From assembly GCA_002746475.1 (NCBI GenBank), contig PDOX01000004.1:1-5025 (forward strand): DNA of 5,025 nucleotides, read 5' to 3'. This document shows, one piece after another, positions 1 to 4,838 of this stretch. This stretch comes from a candidate division SR1 bacterium. Lineage in GTDB: Bacteria; Patescibacteriota; Gracilibacteria; Absconditabacterales; Absconditicoccaceae. Both the position numbers and the translations under genes were made by a program. How positions within the stretch are numbered: position 1 is the stretch's first letter; every line of letters starts with the position of its first letter. The notes below the pieces were generated by a model. The model did no database searches, was not told where the DNA came from, and was given only the letters and a program-made list of their open reading frames with translations.

Positions 1-201
1 TTTTTCTATTAATTTTTTATGTTTTTCATTGAAAATTTTCCATAATTCCTTTTCTGTTTTTTGTTGCTGTTCATGAACCTCTTCAATAGACATATGAAAC
101 ATCGTAGAAAATATCTCTTTCTTCTTTTTATCTATTTCTTGTTTTATTATTTTTCTTTCCTTTTCCAAAGTTTTTCTTAAAAAATCAATATTATCACTCA
201 T
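1..201 (-). CDS. Partial charged, probably coiled-coil protein of unknown function
   Basis: I do not recognise this gene. Read leftward from an ATG at 201-199, the frame stays open for 67 codons to the window edge, so the C-terminus is missing. The product starts MSDNIDFLRKTLEKERK and is very rich in Lys and Glu. A long helical stretch (about residues 8-30, then 38-67) alternates acidic and basic residues, as expected for a coiled coil or a solvent-exposed helical bundle. There is no signal peptide or membrane segment. The visible part contains no TGA codon, so the code change does not affect it. Two candidate leftward promoters lie just upstream (206-233 and 243-270), which supports a real gene transcribed away from the toxin-antitoxin pair. 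No ribosome binding site is evident. The low complexity makes distant homology hard to judge. Confidence 0.6.
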   Translation of the reverse strand, partial: MSDNIDFLRKTLEKERKIIKQEIDKKKKEIFSTMFHMSIEEVHEQQQKTEKELWKIFNEKHKKLIEK

Positions 202-205
202 ATTT

Positions 206-233
206 ATTATAAAAATTTAAAACTAGAATTCAA
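206..233 (-). promoter_or_regulatory. Candidate leftward promoter, proximal
   Basis: On the minus strand TTGAAT (plus-strand 228-233) is followed after 16 bases by a perfect -10 TATAAT (206-211). The -10 ends only four bases before the ATG at 201, so a transcript from here would begin at or next to the start codon and be leaderless, or would imply a later start codon. It may be an alternative to the distal promoter at 243-270. Confidence 0.35.
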
Positions 234-242
234 TAATGCGTA

Positions 243-270
243 ATGATAAGTTTATAAAAATAAATGTCAA
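243..270 (-). promoter_or_regulatory. Candidate leftward promoter, distal
   Basis: On the minus strand a consensus -35 TTGACA (plus-strand 265-270) is followed, after a 16-base spacer, by TATCAT (243-248), which matches the -10 consensus at five of six positions. Transcription would start near 236 and leave a leader of about 35 bases before the ATG at 201. This is the best-matching -35 box in the window. It is a prediction from sequence only. Confidence 0.5.
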
Positions 271-361
271 GCAAATATGGGGGTTGTGAAGAGTAAAGAG
301 AAATAAAGAAATATTTAATTTCAAGAAACATTTTTCACTGGGAAAATATATAAACTTTCTC

Positions 362-389
362 TTGTATTTATTCTCTAATTGTATATACT
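362..389 (+). promoter_or_regulatory. Promoter of the toxin-antitoxin operon
   Basis: TTGTAT (362-367), a 16-base spacer and TATACT (384-389) form a sigma-70-type promoter about 52 bases before the toxin ATG. The expected start site is near 396. The wider sequence CTCTTG, 17 bases, then TATATACTACA is matched exactly in layout by the enolase promoter at 3399-3426, which supports both calls. Confidence 0.55.
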
Positions 390-400
390 ACATATATACA
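380..400 (+). promoter_or_regulatory. Inverted repeat, candidate operator for the antitoxin
   Basis: TGTATATA (380-387) and TATATACA (393-400) are perfect inverted repeats of 8 bp separated by 5 bases. The repeat covers the -10 box of the toxin-antitoxin promoter and the predicted start site. A dimeric ribbon-helix-helix antitoxin bound here would block RNA polymerase, the usual autoregulation of type II TA operons. The enolase promoter shares the left half (TATATACTACA) but not the right half, so the symmetry is specific to this promoter. Because the repeat is pure A/T apart from its ends, chance symmetry cannot be excluded. Confidence 0.4.
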
Positions 401-441
401 TAATCTGAAAATTAAAATATTCTTTAATTAATAAAGTTACT

Positions 442-729
442 ATGAAGACAATAACCTATGATCCTCTCAAAAGGGAAAAACTTCTCAAACCACCAAGGAA
501 TATTGATATTCATACCGTTGCCCATATGTTGCAATCCTGACAATTTATAGCAAAATATCCACATCCTGACCCTGAAAGAAAAAATCAAACGATTTATATC
601 ATTAATTATAACAACTATCCTTATGTGGTTCCCGTGGTAGAAACAGTAACTGAATTGTGTATCAAGACAGCTTACCAAAAAAGAGAACTAAAAACTATTT
701 ATTCTGATTATTTTACACAAGATGACTAA
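442..729 (+). CDS. BrnT-like toxin of a type II toxin-antitoxin pair (UGA-Gly at residue 33)
   Basis: This is a 95-residue protein read with TGA as glycine; the single TGA is codon 33 (538-540). With the standard code it would stop after 32 residues and look broken. The N-terminus (TYDPLKREKLLK) resembles the opening of BrnT-like RNase toxins, where a short beta strand is followed by a 'DP.K...L' helix. The segment around residues 39-66 (YPHPDPERKNQTIYIINY, then NYPYVVPVVE) and the following IKTAYQKRELKTIY match the BrnT-related pattern 'HP..e.y.nQkif.v.i..YvYlVPfve ... lKTiipsRk.tk.y'. I recognise this from memory, not from a search. BrnT-family toxins cleave RNA and arrest growth until bound by their antitoxin. 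The gene overlaps the downstream antitoxin gene by 8 bases, and the toxin-first order is usual for BrnTA-type pairs. No Shine-Dalgarno sequence precedes the ATG. The exact subfamily and the catalytic residues are uncertain. Confidence 0.75.
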
Positions 730-1012
730 ACAAACAGCAAAAAAGATAGACCAAAAACTCACAGCAGAAGAGAAAGCACTTGATAGTTTACTGACTAAAG
801 ATTTTCTTGTAAATCATCGTGCTAGTCCTGAAGAATTAGAAGCAGAAAAAAAGAGACTTGCTCAATATAAAGTGCAGAAACCTGCAAAAAAAATGATTAG
901 CCTTCGCGTATTGGAAAATGACATCATAAAAATTAAGTCAAAAGCTGAGATGATGGGGATTCCCTACCAAAGTTATATTGTTGAACATATTCACAAACTC
1001 GCACAGGGGTAA
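722..1012 (+). CDS. CopG/BrnA-like ribbon-helix-helix antitoxin
   Basis: This 96-residue protein has the two-part layout of a CopG-type antitoxin. The charged N-terminal region (about 1-55, rich in Lys, Glu and Gln) is the likely toxin-wrapping part. The C-terminal ribbon-helix-helix domain has a strand at KMISLRV (57-63), a first helix at about 65-76, the turn GIPYQ (79-83) and a second helix to residue 94. The 'MGIPYQSYI' segment is typical of CopG antitoxins (family form 'EGIPYQTLI'). Its ATG lies inside the last codons of the toxin gene, an 8-base overlap (722-729) that implies translational coupling and equal dosing. It has no TGA codon, and its two glycines are GGG. It should neutralise the upstream toxin and probably represses the shared promoter, where an inverted repeat is present at 380-400. 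Confidence 0.82.
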   Translation: MTKQTAKKIDQKLTAEEKALDSLLTKDFLVNHRASPEELEAEKKRLAQYKVQKPAKKMISLRVLENDIIKIKSKAEMMGIPYQSYIVEHIHKLAQG

Positions 1013-1025
1013 TAATATTTCCCTC

Positions 1026-1053
1026 TTGAAAAAATATCTCATATAAATAGTAT
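1026..1053 (+). promoter_or_regulatory. Candidate promoter of the Nudix gene
   Basis: TTGAAA (1026-1031), a 16-base spacer and TAGTAT (1048-1053, four of six -10 positions) follow the antitoxin stop. The CTCTTGAAAAAA start and TATCT just inside the spacer resemble the enolase promoter, and the 16-base spacing equals that of the two better promoters. The start site would be near 1060, about 35 bases before the ATG. The -10 is weak. Confidence 0.3.
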
Positions 1054-1094
1054 ATTTTTTGTAATATTTATCATAGCTATTAATTACTAAATAT

Positions 1095-1661
1095 ATGAAA
1101 AAAAATTGATTACCAGATCATGCTCAGTGTGTATTTGAGGGAATAACTTTTTCTATCTACCAATGGGAACAAAAATTGTTTAACGGAGAAACAGTAATAT
1201 TTGAAAAAGCAATGAGGAAAAATTCTATTGATGTTGTTGCTATCACAGAAGCCTGAAAAATCCTTATCTTAGAAGAAGAGCAACCATGAAGGGAGAAGTT
1301 TTATTGATTGGTATGATGAAGCTGTGAGGGAAATGAAGAACCCCTCCAAACCGCACAAAGAGAATTGTTGGAAGAAACAGGAATGGTCAGTGATGATTGG
1401 GAATGATTTAGCTCACATGCTCCGTCTTCAAGGATGGTATATGAAAATCACATTTTTATTGCAAGAAACTGTAAAAAAATTCAAGAACAAAGTTTAGATG
1501 CTTGATGAGAAAAAATTAAAATTATAGAAGTGGAGTGGAACGAATTTTTGGAGTTTATTGTTTCTGATGCATTTAGGGTAAAAGAATTTTCATTAGAAGT
1601 GTTAAAAATACTCTATAAAAATCAAGAACAAGAGTTAAAAAAGAGAATCTTTTGAAAATAA
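1095..1661 (+). CDS. Nudix hydrolase, ADP-ribose pyrophosphatase type (ten UGA-Gly codons)
   Basis: Read with TGA as glycine, this is a complete 188-residue protein ending in TAA. With the standard code the longest pieces are fragments and the gene is invisible. A perfect Nudix box (G-x5-E-x7-R-E-U-x-E-E-x-G-U) spans residues 75-97: G75, E81, R89-E90, E93-E94 and G96-M97, with the glutamates binding the catalytic Mg2+. G75 and its neighbour G74 are both TGA codons. The N-terminal part (FSIYQWEQKLFNGET, residues 19-33) looks like the beta-strand arm used for dimerisation in ADP-ribose pyrophosphatases. The C-terminal part has the usual 'GGEKIKIIEVEW' strand and a final helix. Such enzymes hydrolyse ADP-ribose or related nucleoside-diphosphate compounds to AMP and a sugar phosphate; the substrate here is inferred from overall resemblance only. 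TGA codons are at 1107, 1254, 1287, 1305, 1314, 1317, 1404, 1503, 1506 and 1653; only four glycines use GGA. No Shine-Dalgarno precedes the ATG. Confidence 0.88.
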
Positions 1662-1683
1662 AATTGCCCTACAAAACACCATA

Positions 1684-1703
1684 TATAATCATATATTTAT
1701 ACT
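1684..1703 (+). promoter_or_regulatory. Candidate -10 elements upstream of uvrB
   Basis: Two -10-like hexamers lie in the 62-base gap before uvrB: a perfect TATAAT (1684-1689) and TATACT (1698-1703), the latter followed by ACT as in the TA and eno promoters. No good -35 box is correctly spaced from either; TTGCCC at 1664-1669 is only 14 bases from the first. uvrB may have its own weak promoter or be co-transcribed with the Nudix gene. Confidence 0.25.
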
Positions 1704-1723
1704 ACTAATCACACTAAAAAATA

Positions 1724-3343
1724 ATGTTCAACCTCAAAGCACAATTTCAACCCTCAGGAGACCAACCCCAAGCGATACAAGGACTTGTCCAAGGAATTCA
1801 GGACAAAAAACATATTCAGACCTTGCTCGGAGCAACAGGAACGGGAAAAACGTTTACAATCGCGAATGTGATCCAAGAAGTCCAAAAACCAACCTTGCTC
1901 ATCTCTCACAACAAAACCCTTGCTGCCCAGTTGGCAACCGAGTTGAAAGGATTTTTCCCTGATAATGCGGTGCATTATTTTGTTTCCTATTTTGATTATT
2001 ACCAGCCAGAATCCTACCTCCCTGCCCAAGGAGTATATATCGAAAAAGAGGCAACTATCAACCAAGAAATTGAAAGATATAGACTCGGTTCGCTTGCATC
2101 ATTGCTCACAAGAAAAGATGTGATTGTCGTTGCTTCCGTGTCTTCACTTTACGGTCTAGGAGAAAAAGACTACTTTTTGGAGATGAGTTTTGGACTAAAA
2201 ATTGGGCAAAAATATGATTTTCAAGAAATAAAAAAACAGCTCCTCAAAATGCAATATAAACCCGTTCACACCAGCGTTGAACATGGAATGTTTGAATTCA
2301 AAGGAGAAATGATAGACATCTATCCAAGTACCGAAAACAGACTTCGAAGATGTTATTTTGACGAGGATATGCTAGAAATGATAGAAATCAGAGATTTTAC
2401 CACCATGCAAGTGAAAGAAGTCGTGAGATCAGGATCACTCCTTGTTTGGCCTGCAACCCAATTTTTGCAAGATACCACAAATATCGAGCAAATTTTAGCA
2501 GATATAGATGCAGAAAAAGAACAGCAAGTAAAATATTTCACCGATCGTAAACAACTTGTCGAAGCCGAGAGAATCAAAAAAAGAGTAGAGTATGATATTA
2601 GAATGATTAGAGAAACAGGGTTTACCAACGGAATAGAAAATTATTCAAGATATTTTGATCAGAGAAAGCCTTGAGAAGCCCCAAATACGATTTTTGATTA
2701 CTTCCCAGAAGATATGCTTTTAATCATAGATGAATCCCACATGACGATTCCACAACTTAGAGCTATGCCCCAAGCAGATGCTTCCAGAAAAGCTAACCTT
2801 GTCCGCCATGGATTTAGACTTCCATCAGCAGAAGATCATAGACCCGTAGGTTTTACTGAATTGGAAACCATGCTTGGGCGAAATGAGATTAGTTCGGAGG
2901 AAGTGTGGGTGGAAAAGAATAGTTCCTCTACGCAATTGAATCCCCCTCAATCCCCCTTTAGCAAAGGGGGAAGTAAAGCTGGGAAGGAGGCGAGTCATTC
3001 CCCCTCTTTGTTAAAGAGGGGGGTAGGGGGTGATTCTTTTGACTACCTCTGCAATCAATACCACCGTGTCCTCCAAAAACTCAAACCCCAAGCAAATACC
3101 GTATTCCTTTCTGCGACCCCAGCACAGTATGAATTGGAACTTTCAAAAAATATTGTACAACAAATCATTAGACCAACAGGATTATTAGATCCGATCACCT
3201 ATGTGTACCCAAAAACTACAGATTACGACTATTTGCAAGACTCCCTTGAAAAATTATTAGAGAAGAAACCGTATTTAGCAGAATTTTTAGAGGGATATAC
3301 CTTGAAGTGAGGAGTTGATGAGGTGAAAGAAGTGTTTGACTAG
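1724..3343 (+). CDS. uvrB: UvrB, excision-repair helicase subunit, lacking its C-terminal half (two UGA-Gly codons)
   Basis: UvrB checks damaged DNA in the UvrABC nucleotide-excision-repair complex, using ATP to insert a beta-hairpin between the strands. With TGA as glycine (codons 317 and 529) the frame runs 539 residues to a TAG. Visible UvrB parts, in order: Walker A GATGTGKT (36-43); the 'YFDYYQPESYLP' hairpin region (89-100) with IEKEATINQEI (106-116); the UvrA-interacting domain (about 150-260); 'YSRYFDQRKPGEAPNT', where G317 is a TGA; Walker B with DESH (336-339); GFRLPSA (363-369); SATP (463-466); and RPTGLLDP (483-490). Only about 49 unrecognised residues follow. The second helicase domain (motifs IV-VI, including the QTIGRAAR arginine-finger region) and the C-terminal UVR domain are absent; UvrB is normally about 660-700 residues. 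A translated palindromic repeat occupies about residues 406-438, inside an already expanded stretch between RPV and SATP. Without motifs IV-VI it should not hydrolyse ATP like normal UvrB. It may be a decayed gene or one half of a split gene. No Shine-Dalgarno is seen. Confidence 0.88.
2939..3035 (+). repeat. Double-hairpin palindromic repeat inserted in frame in uvrB
   Basis: This G+C-rich island in an A+T-rich gene contains two perfect hairpins. The first is a 9-bp stem (TCCCCCTTT 2951-2959 with AAAGGGGGA 2963-2971, loop AGC). The second is a 10-bp stem (CCCCCTCTTT 3000-3009 with AAAGAGGGGG 3013-3022, loop GTT). AATCCCCCT occurs twice in tandem at the left end (2939-2947, 2949-2957). The left end pairs imperfectly with the right end (3025-3035, reverse complement AATCACCCCCT, one bulge), so the whole unit is a nested palindrome. 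The 'TCCCCCTTTnnnAAAGGGGGA' core resembles dispersed palindromic repeats found in many bacterial genomes. It is translated without a stop as about 33 residues rich in Ser, Pro, Gly and Lys. UvrB has no counterpart for this segment. It recalls the Rickettsia palindromic elements, which also sit inside genes. Exact ends are uncertain. Confidence 0.75.
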
Positions 3344-3352
3344 AATTATAAG

Positions 3353-3369
3353 ATACTATAAAATAGTAT
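3353..3369 (+). repeat. Short A/T inverted repeat after uvrB
   Basis: ATACTAT (3353-3359) and ATAGTAT (3363-3369) form a 7-bp stem with a 3-base AAA loop ten bases after the uvrB TAG. It has only one G-C pair and no T-run on the plus strand, so it is a poor Rho-independent terminator. It may be a weak 3'-end hairpin, a protein site, or chance in A/T-rich DNA. Confidence 0.3.
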
Positions 3370-3398
3370 AAATAAGTGAAAATACAAAAAACTCTCTC

Positions 3399-3426
3399 TT
3401 GAAAAAAATATCTAACTTTATATACT
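3399..3426 (+). promoter_or_regulatory. Enolase promoter
   Basis: TTGAAA (3399-3404), a 16-base spacer and TATACT (3421-3426) form a good sigma-70-type promoter. The predicted start is near 3433, giving a leader of about 42 bases before the enolase ATG. It matches the TA-operon promoter in CTCTTG, in the 17-base gap that follows, and in TATATACTACA. A dedicated promoter fits the high expression expected of a glycolytic gene. Confidence 0.6.
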
Positions 3427-3474
3427 ACACCACGATGAGAAAAACATTTTAATATTATAAAAAAAGAACAGAAC

Positions 3475-4737
3475 ATGACAAAAACAATTAACAATCTCCA
3501 TGCGAGACAAGTAATCGATTCCAGAGGAAATCCTACCGTAGAAGTAGAAATCACCCTAAATGACGGAAGTTTTGGGAGAGCTATCGTGCCTTCTGGTGCA
3601 AGTACTGGGGTACACGAAGCTTTGGAAATGAGAGATGGCGACAAAAGCAGATTTATGGGAAAAGGCGTAATGAATGCCGTAAATAATGTAAACACGATCA
3701 TCAAAGATGCGCTTGTTGGAAAAAATTTTGAAAATTACGAAGAAGTTGATGCTTTGATGCTAGAACTTGATGGGACAGAAAATAAATCAAAATTAGGAGC
3801 AAACGCGATTTTAGGAGTGAGTATGGCTTTCGTGGTTGCAAGTGCAAAATCTGAAAATAAATGGATCTACGAATATCTTAACGATGGAAAAGGAAACACC
3901 TTACCAAGACCAATGATGAATATCTTAAATGGAGGATCACACGCTGATAATACGGTTGATATCCAAGAATTTATGATCATCCCTTGGGAAGCAGAAAATT
4001 TTGCAGAAGGATTGAGATGGGGAACAGAAATTTTCCATCATTTGAAAAAAATCTTGAAAGATAAAGGGCTTGCTACTGGGGTAGGAGACGAAGGAGGATA
4101 TGCTCCAAATCTTAGTTCAAACGAAGAAGCTTTGCAAGTGATTATGCAAGCGATTGACAATGCAGGATATACTGGAAAAATCAGATTAGCACTCGATGTT
4201 GCTGCTAGTGAATTCTATAATAAAGCAGAAAATAACTACAACCTCGCAGGAGAAGGAAAAATCTTGAATGCAGAACAAATGATTGAATTATATAGTTCAT
4301 GGATTGAAAAATATCCAATCGTTTCTATTGAGGACGGACTTGATGAAGATGATTTTGCTGGATGGGCATTACTTAACGCAAAAATCGGAGATAAAATTAT
4401 GACTGTTGGAGATGATCTTTTTGTGACAAATATCAAGAGATTAGAAATGGGAATTGAACAAAATATGGCGAATGCAATCTTGATCAAACTAAATCAAATT
4501 GGAACCGTGAGCGAAACGATCAAAGCAGTAAATATGGCTCACGAAAATGGAATGAATGCAGTAATTTCTCACAGATCAGGAGAGACAGAAGATACTTTCA
4601 TCGCTGATCTTGCGGTTGCACTCAATACTGGATTTATCAAAACTGGATCTGCTAGTAGAACTGACAGAATCGCAAAATATAATCAATTATTGAGAATTAA
4701 TGAAAAACTTGGAGGATCTGCAAGATACGGAAAATAA
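3475..4737 (+). CDS. eno: Enolase (phosphopyruvate hydratase)
   Basis: Enolase converts 2-phosphoglycerate to phosphoenolpyruvate in glycolysis, and the reverse in gluconeogenesis, in the cytoplasm. The protein is full length at 420 residues. The N-terminal domain has the family motif [16 protein letters not shown], followed by the mobile loop SGASTG and HEALEMRD. The barrel domain has GDEGGYAP with the catalytic acid/base Glu206, and the Mg2+ ligands Asp241 (LALDVA), Glu286 (SIEDGL) and Asp314 (GDDLFVTN). It also has the signature [10 protein letters not shown] with catalytic Lys338, then [10 protein letters not shown], and [10 protein letters not shown] with Lys389. The ATG at 3475 gives the normal N-terminus ([18 protein letters not shown]). 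No Shine-Dalgarno is obvious; the leader is A-rich. All 40 glycines use GGN, mostly GGA, and none uses TGA, in contrast to the Nudix gene upstream. It is flanked by its own promoter and terminator, so it is probably a single-gene transcript. Confidence 0.98.
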   Translation: MTKTINNLHARQVIDSRGNPTVEVEITLNDGSFGRAIVPSGASTGVHEALEMRDGDKSRFMGKGVMNAVNNVNTIIKDALVGKNFENYEEVDALMLELDGTENKSKLGANAILGVSMAFVVASAKSENKWIYEYLNDGKGNTLPRPMMNILNGGSHADNTVDIQEFMIIPWEAENFAEGLRWGTEIFHHLKKILKDKGLATGVGDEGGYAPNLSSNEEALQVIMQAIDNAGYTGKIRLALDVAASEFYNKAENNYNLAGEGKILNAEQMIELYSSWIEKYPIVSIEDGLDEDDFAGWALLNAKIGDKIMTVGDDLFVTNIKRLEMGIEQNMANAILIKLNQIGTVSETIKAVNMAHENGMNAVISHRSGETEDTFIADLAVALNTGFIKTGSASRTDRIAKYNQLLRINEKLGGSARYGK

Positions 4738-4768
4738 ACTCTTGAAATATACACCTATTTCAATAAAT

Positions 4769-4792
4769 AAAGAGGGAGAAATCCCTTTTTTT
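4769..4792 (+). terminator. Rho-independent terminator of eno
   Basis: The core stem AGGGA (4773-4777) and TCCCT (4782-4786) closes a GAAA tetraloop (GNRA type) and is followed by an unbroken T-run to 4792. The A-rich bases before the stem can pair with the T-run and extend it to about nine pairs. It lies about 35 bases after the enolase stop and before the next gene. Confidence 0.8.
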
Positions 4793-4838
4793 GATTATAA
4801 ATTTTGTTATATTTATCTACTATCTGGAAAAACAAAAA

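Noticed and set aside
1107..1655. TGA codons as selenocysteine or as decay of the Nudix gene
   Set aside because: Ten TGAs occur at glycine positions with the rest of the frame intact, no frameshifts, and a proper TAA end. No SECIS-type hairpin was seen after the TGAs.
2951..3022. The two hairpins in uvrB as transcription terminators
   Set aside because: They lie in the middle of an open reading frame and lack the T-run on the plus strand. The paired, nested symmetry fits a repeat element better.
1724..3310. Two separate genes or a uvrB pseudogene split by a stop at 2672
   Set aside because: Both pieces are in the same frame, and the TGA falls exactly at the conserved glycine of 'RKP-G-EAPNT'. 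It is one gene read with TGA as glycine.
3435..3452. A five-residue leader peptide (MRKTF) in the eno leader
   Set aside because: It is too short, has no regulatory codon run, no attenuator hairpin follows, and no ribosome site precedes it.
3216..3704. A 162-codon minus-strand frame across the uvrB/eno junction
   Set aside because: It lies antisense to the uvrB end, the eno promoter and the start of enolase, and its product looks like compositional noise. The shorter minus-strand frames at 424-678, 1754-2065, 2353-2628 and 4236-4487 were rejected for the same reason.
4739..4769. A fourth CTCTTGAAA promoter just after eno
   Set aside because: The expected -10 position reads TAAATA, a poor match, and the eno terminator lies directly downstream, so any transcript would end at once.
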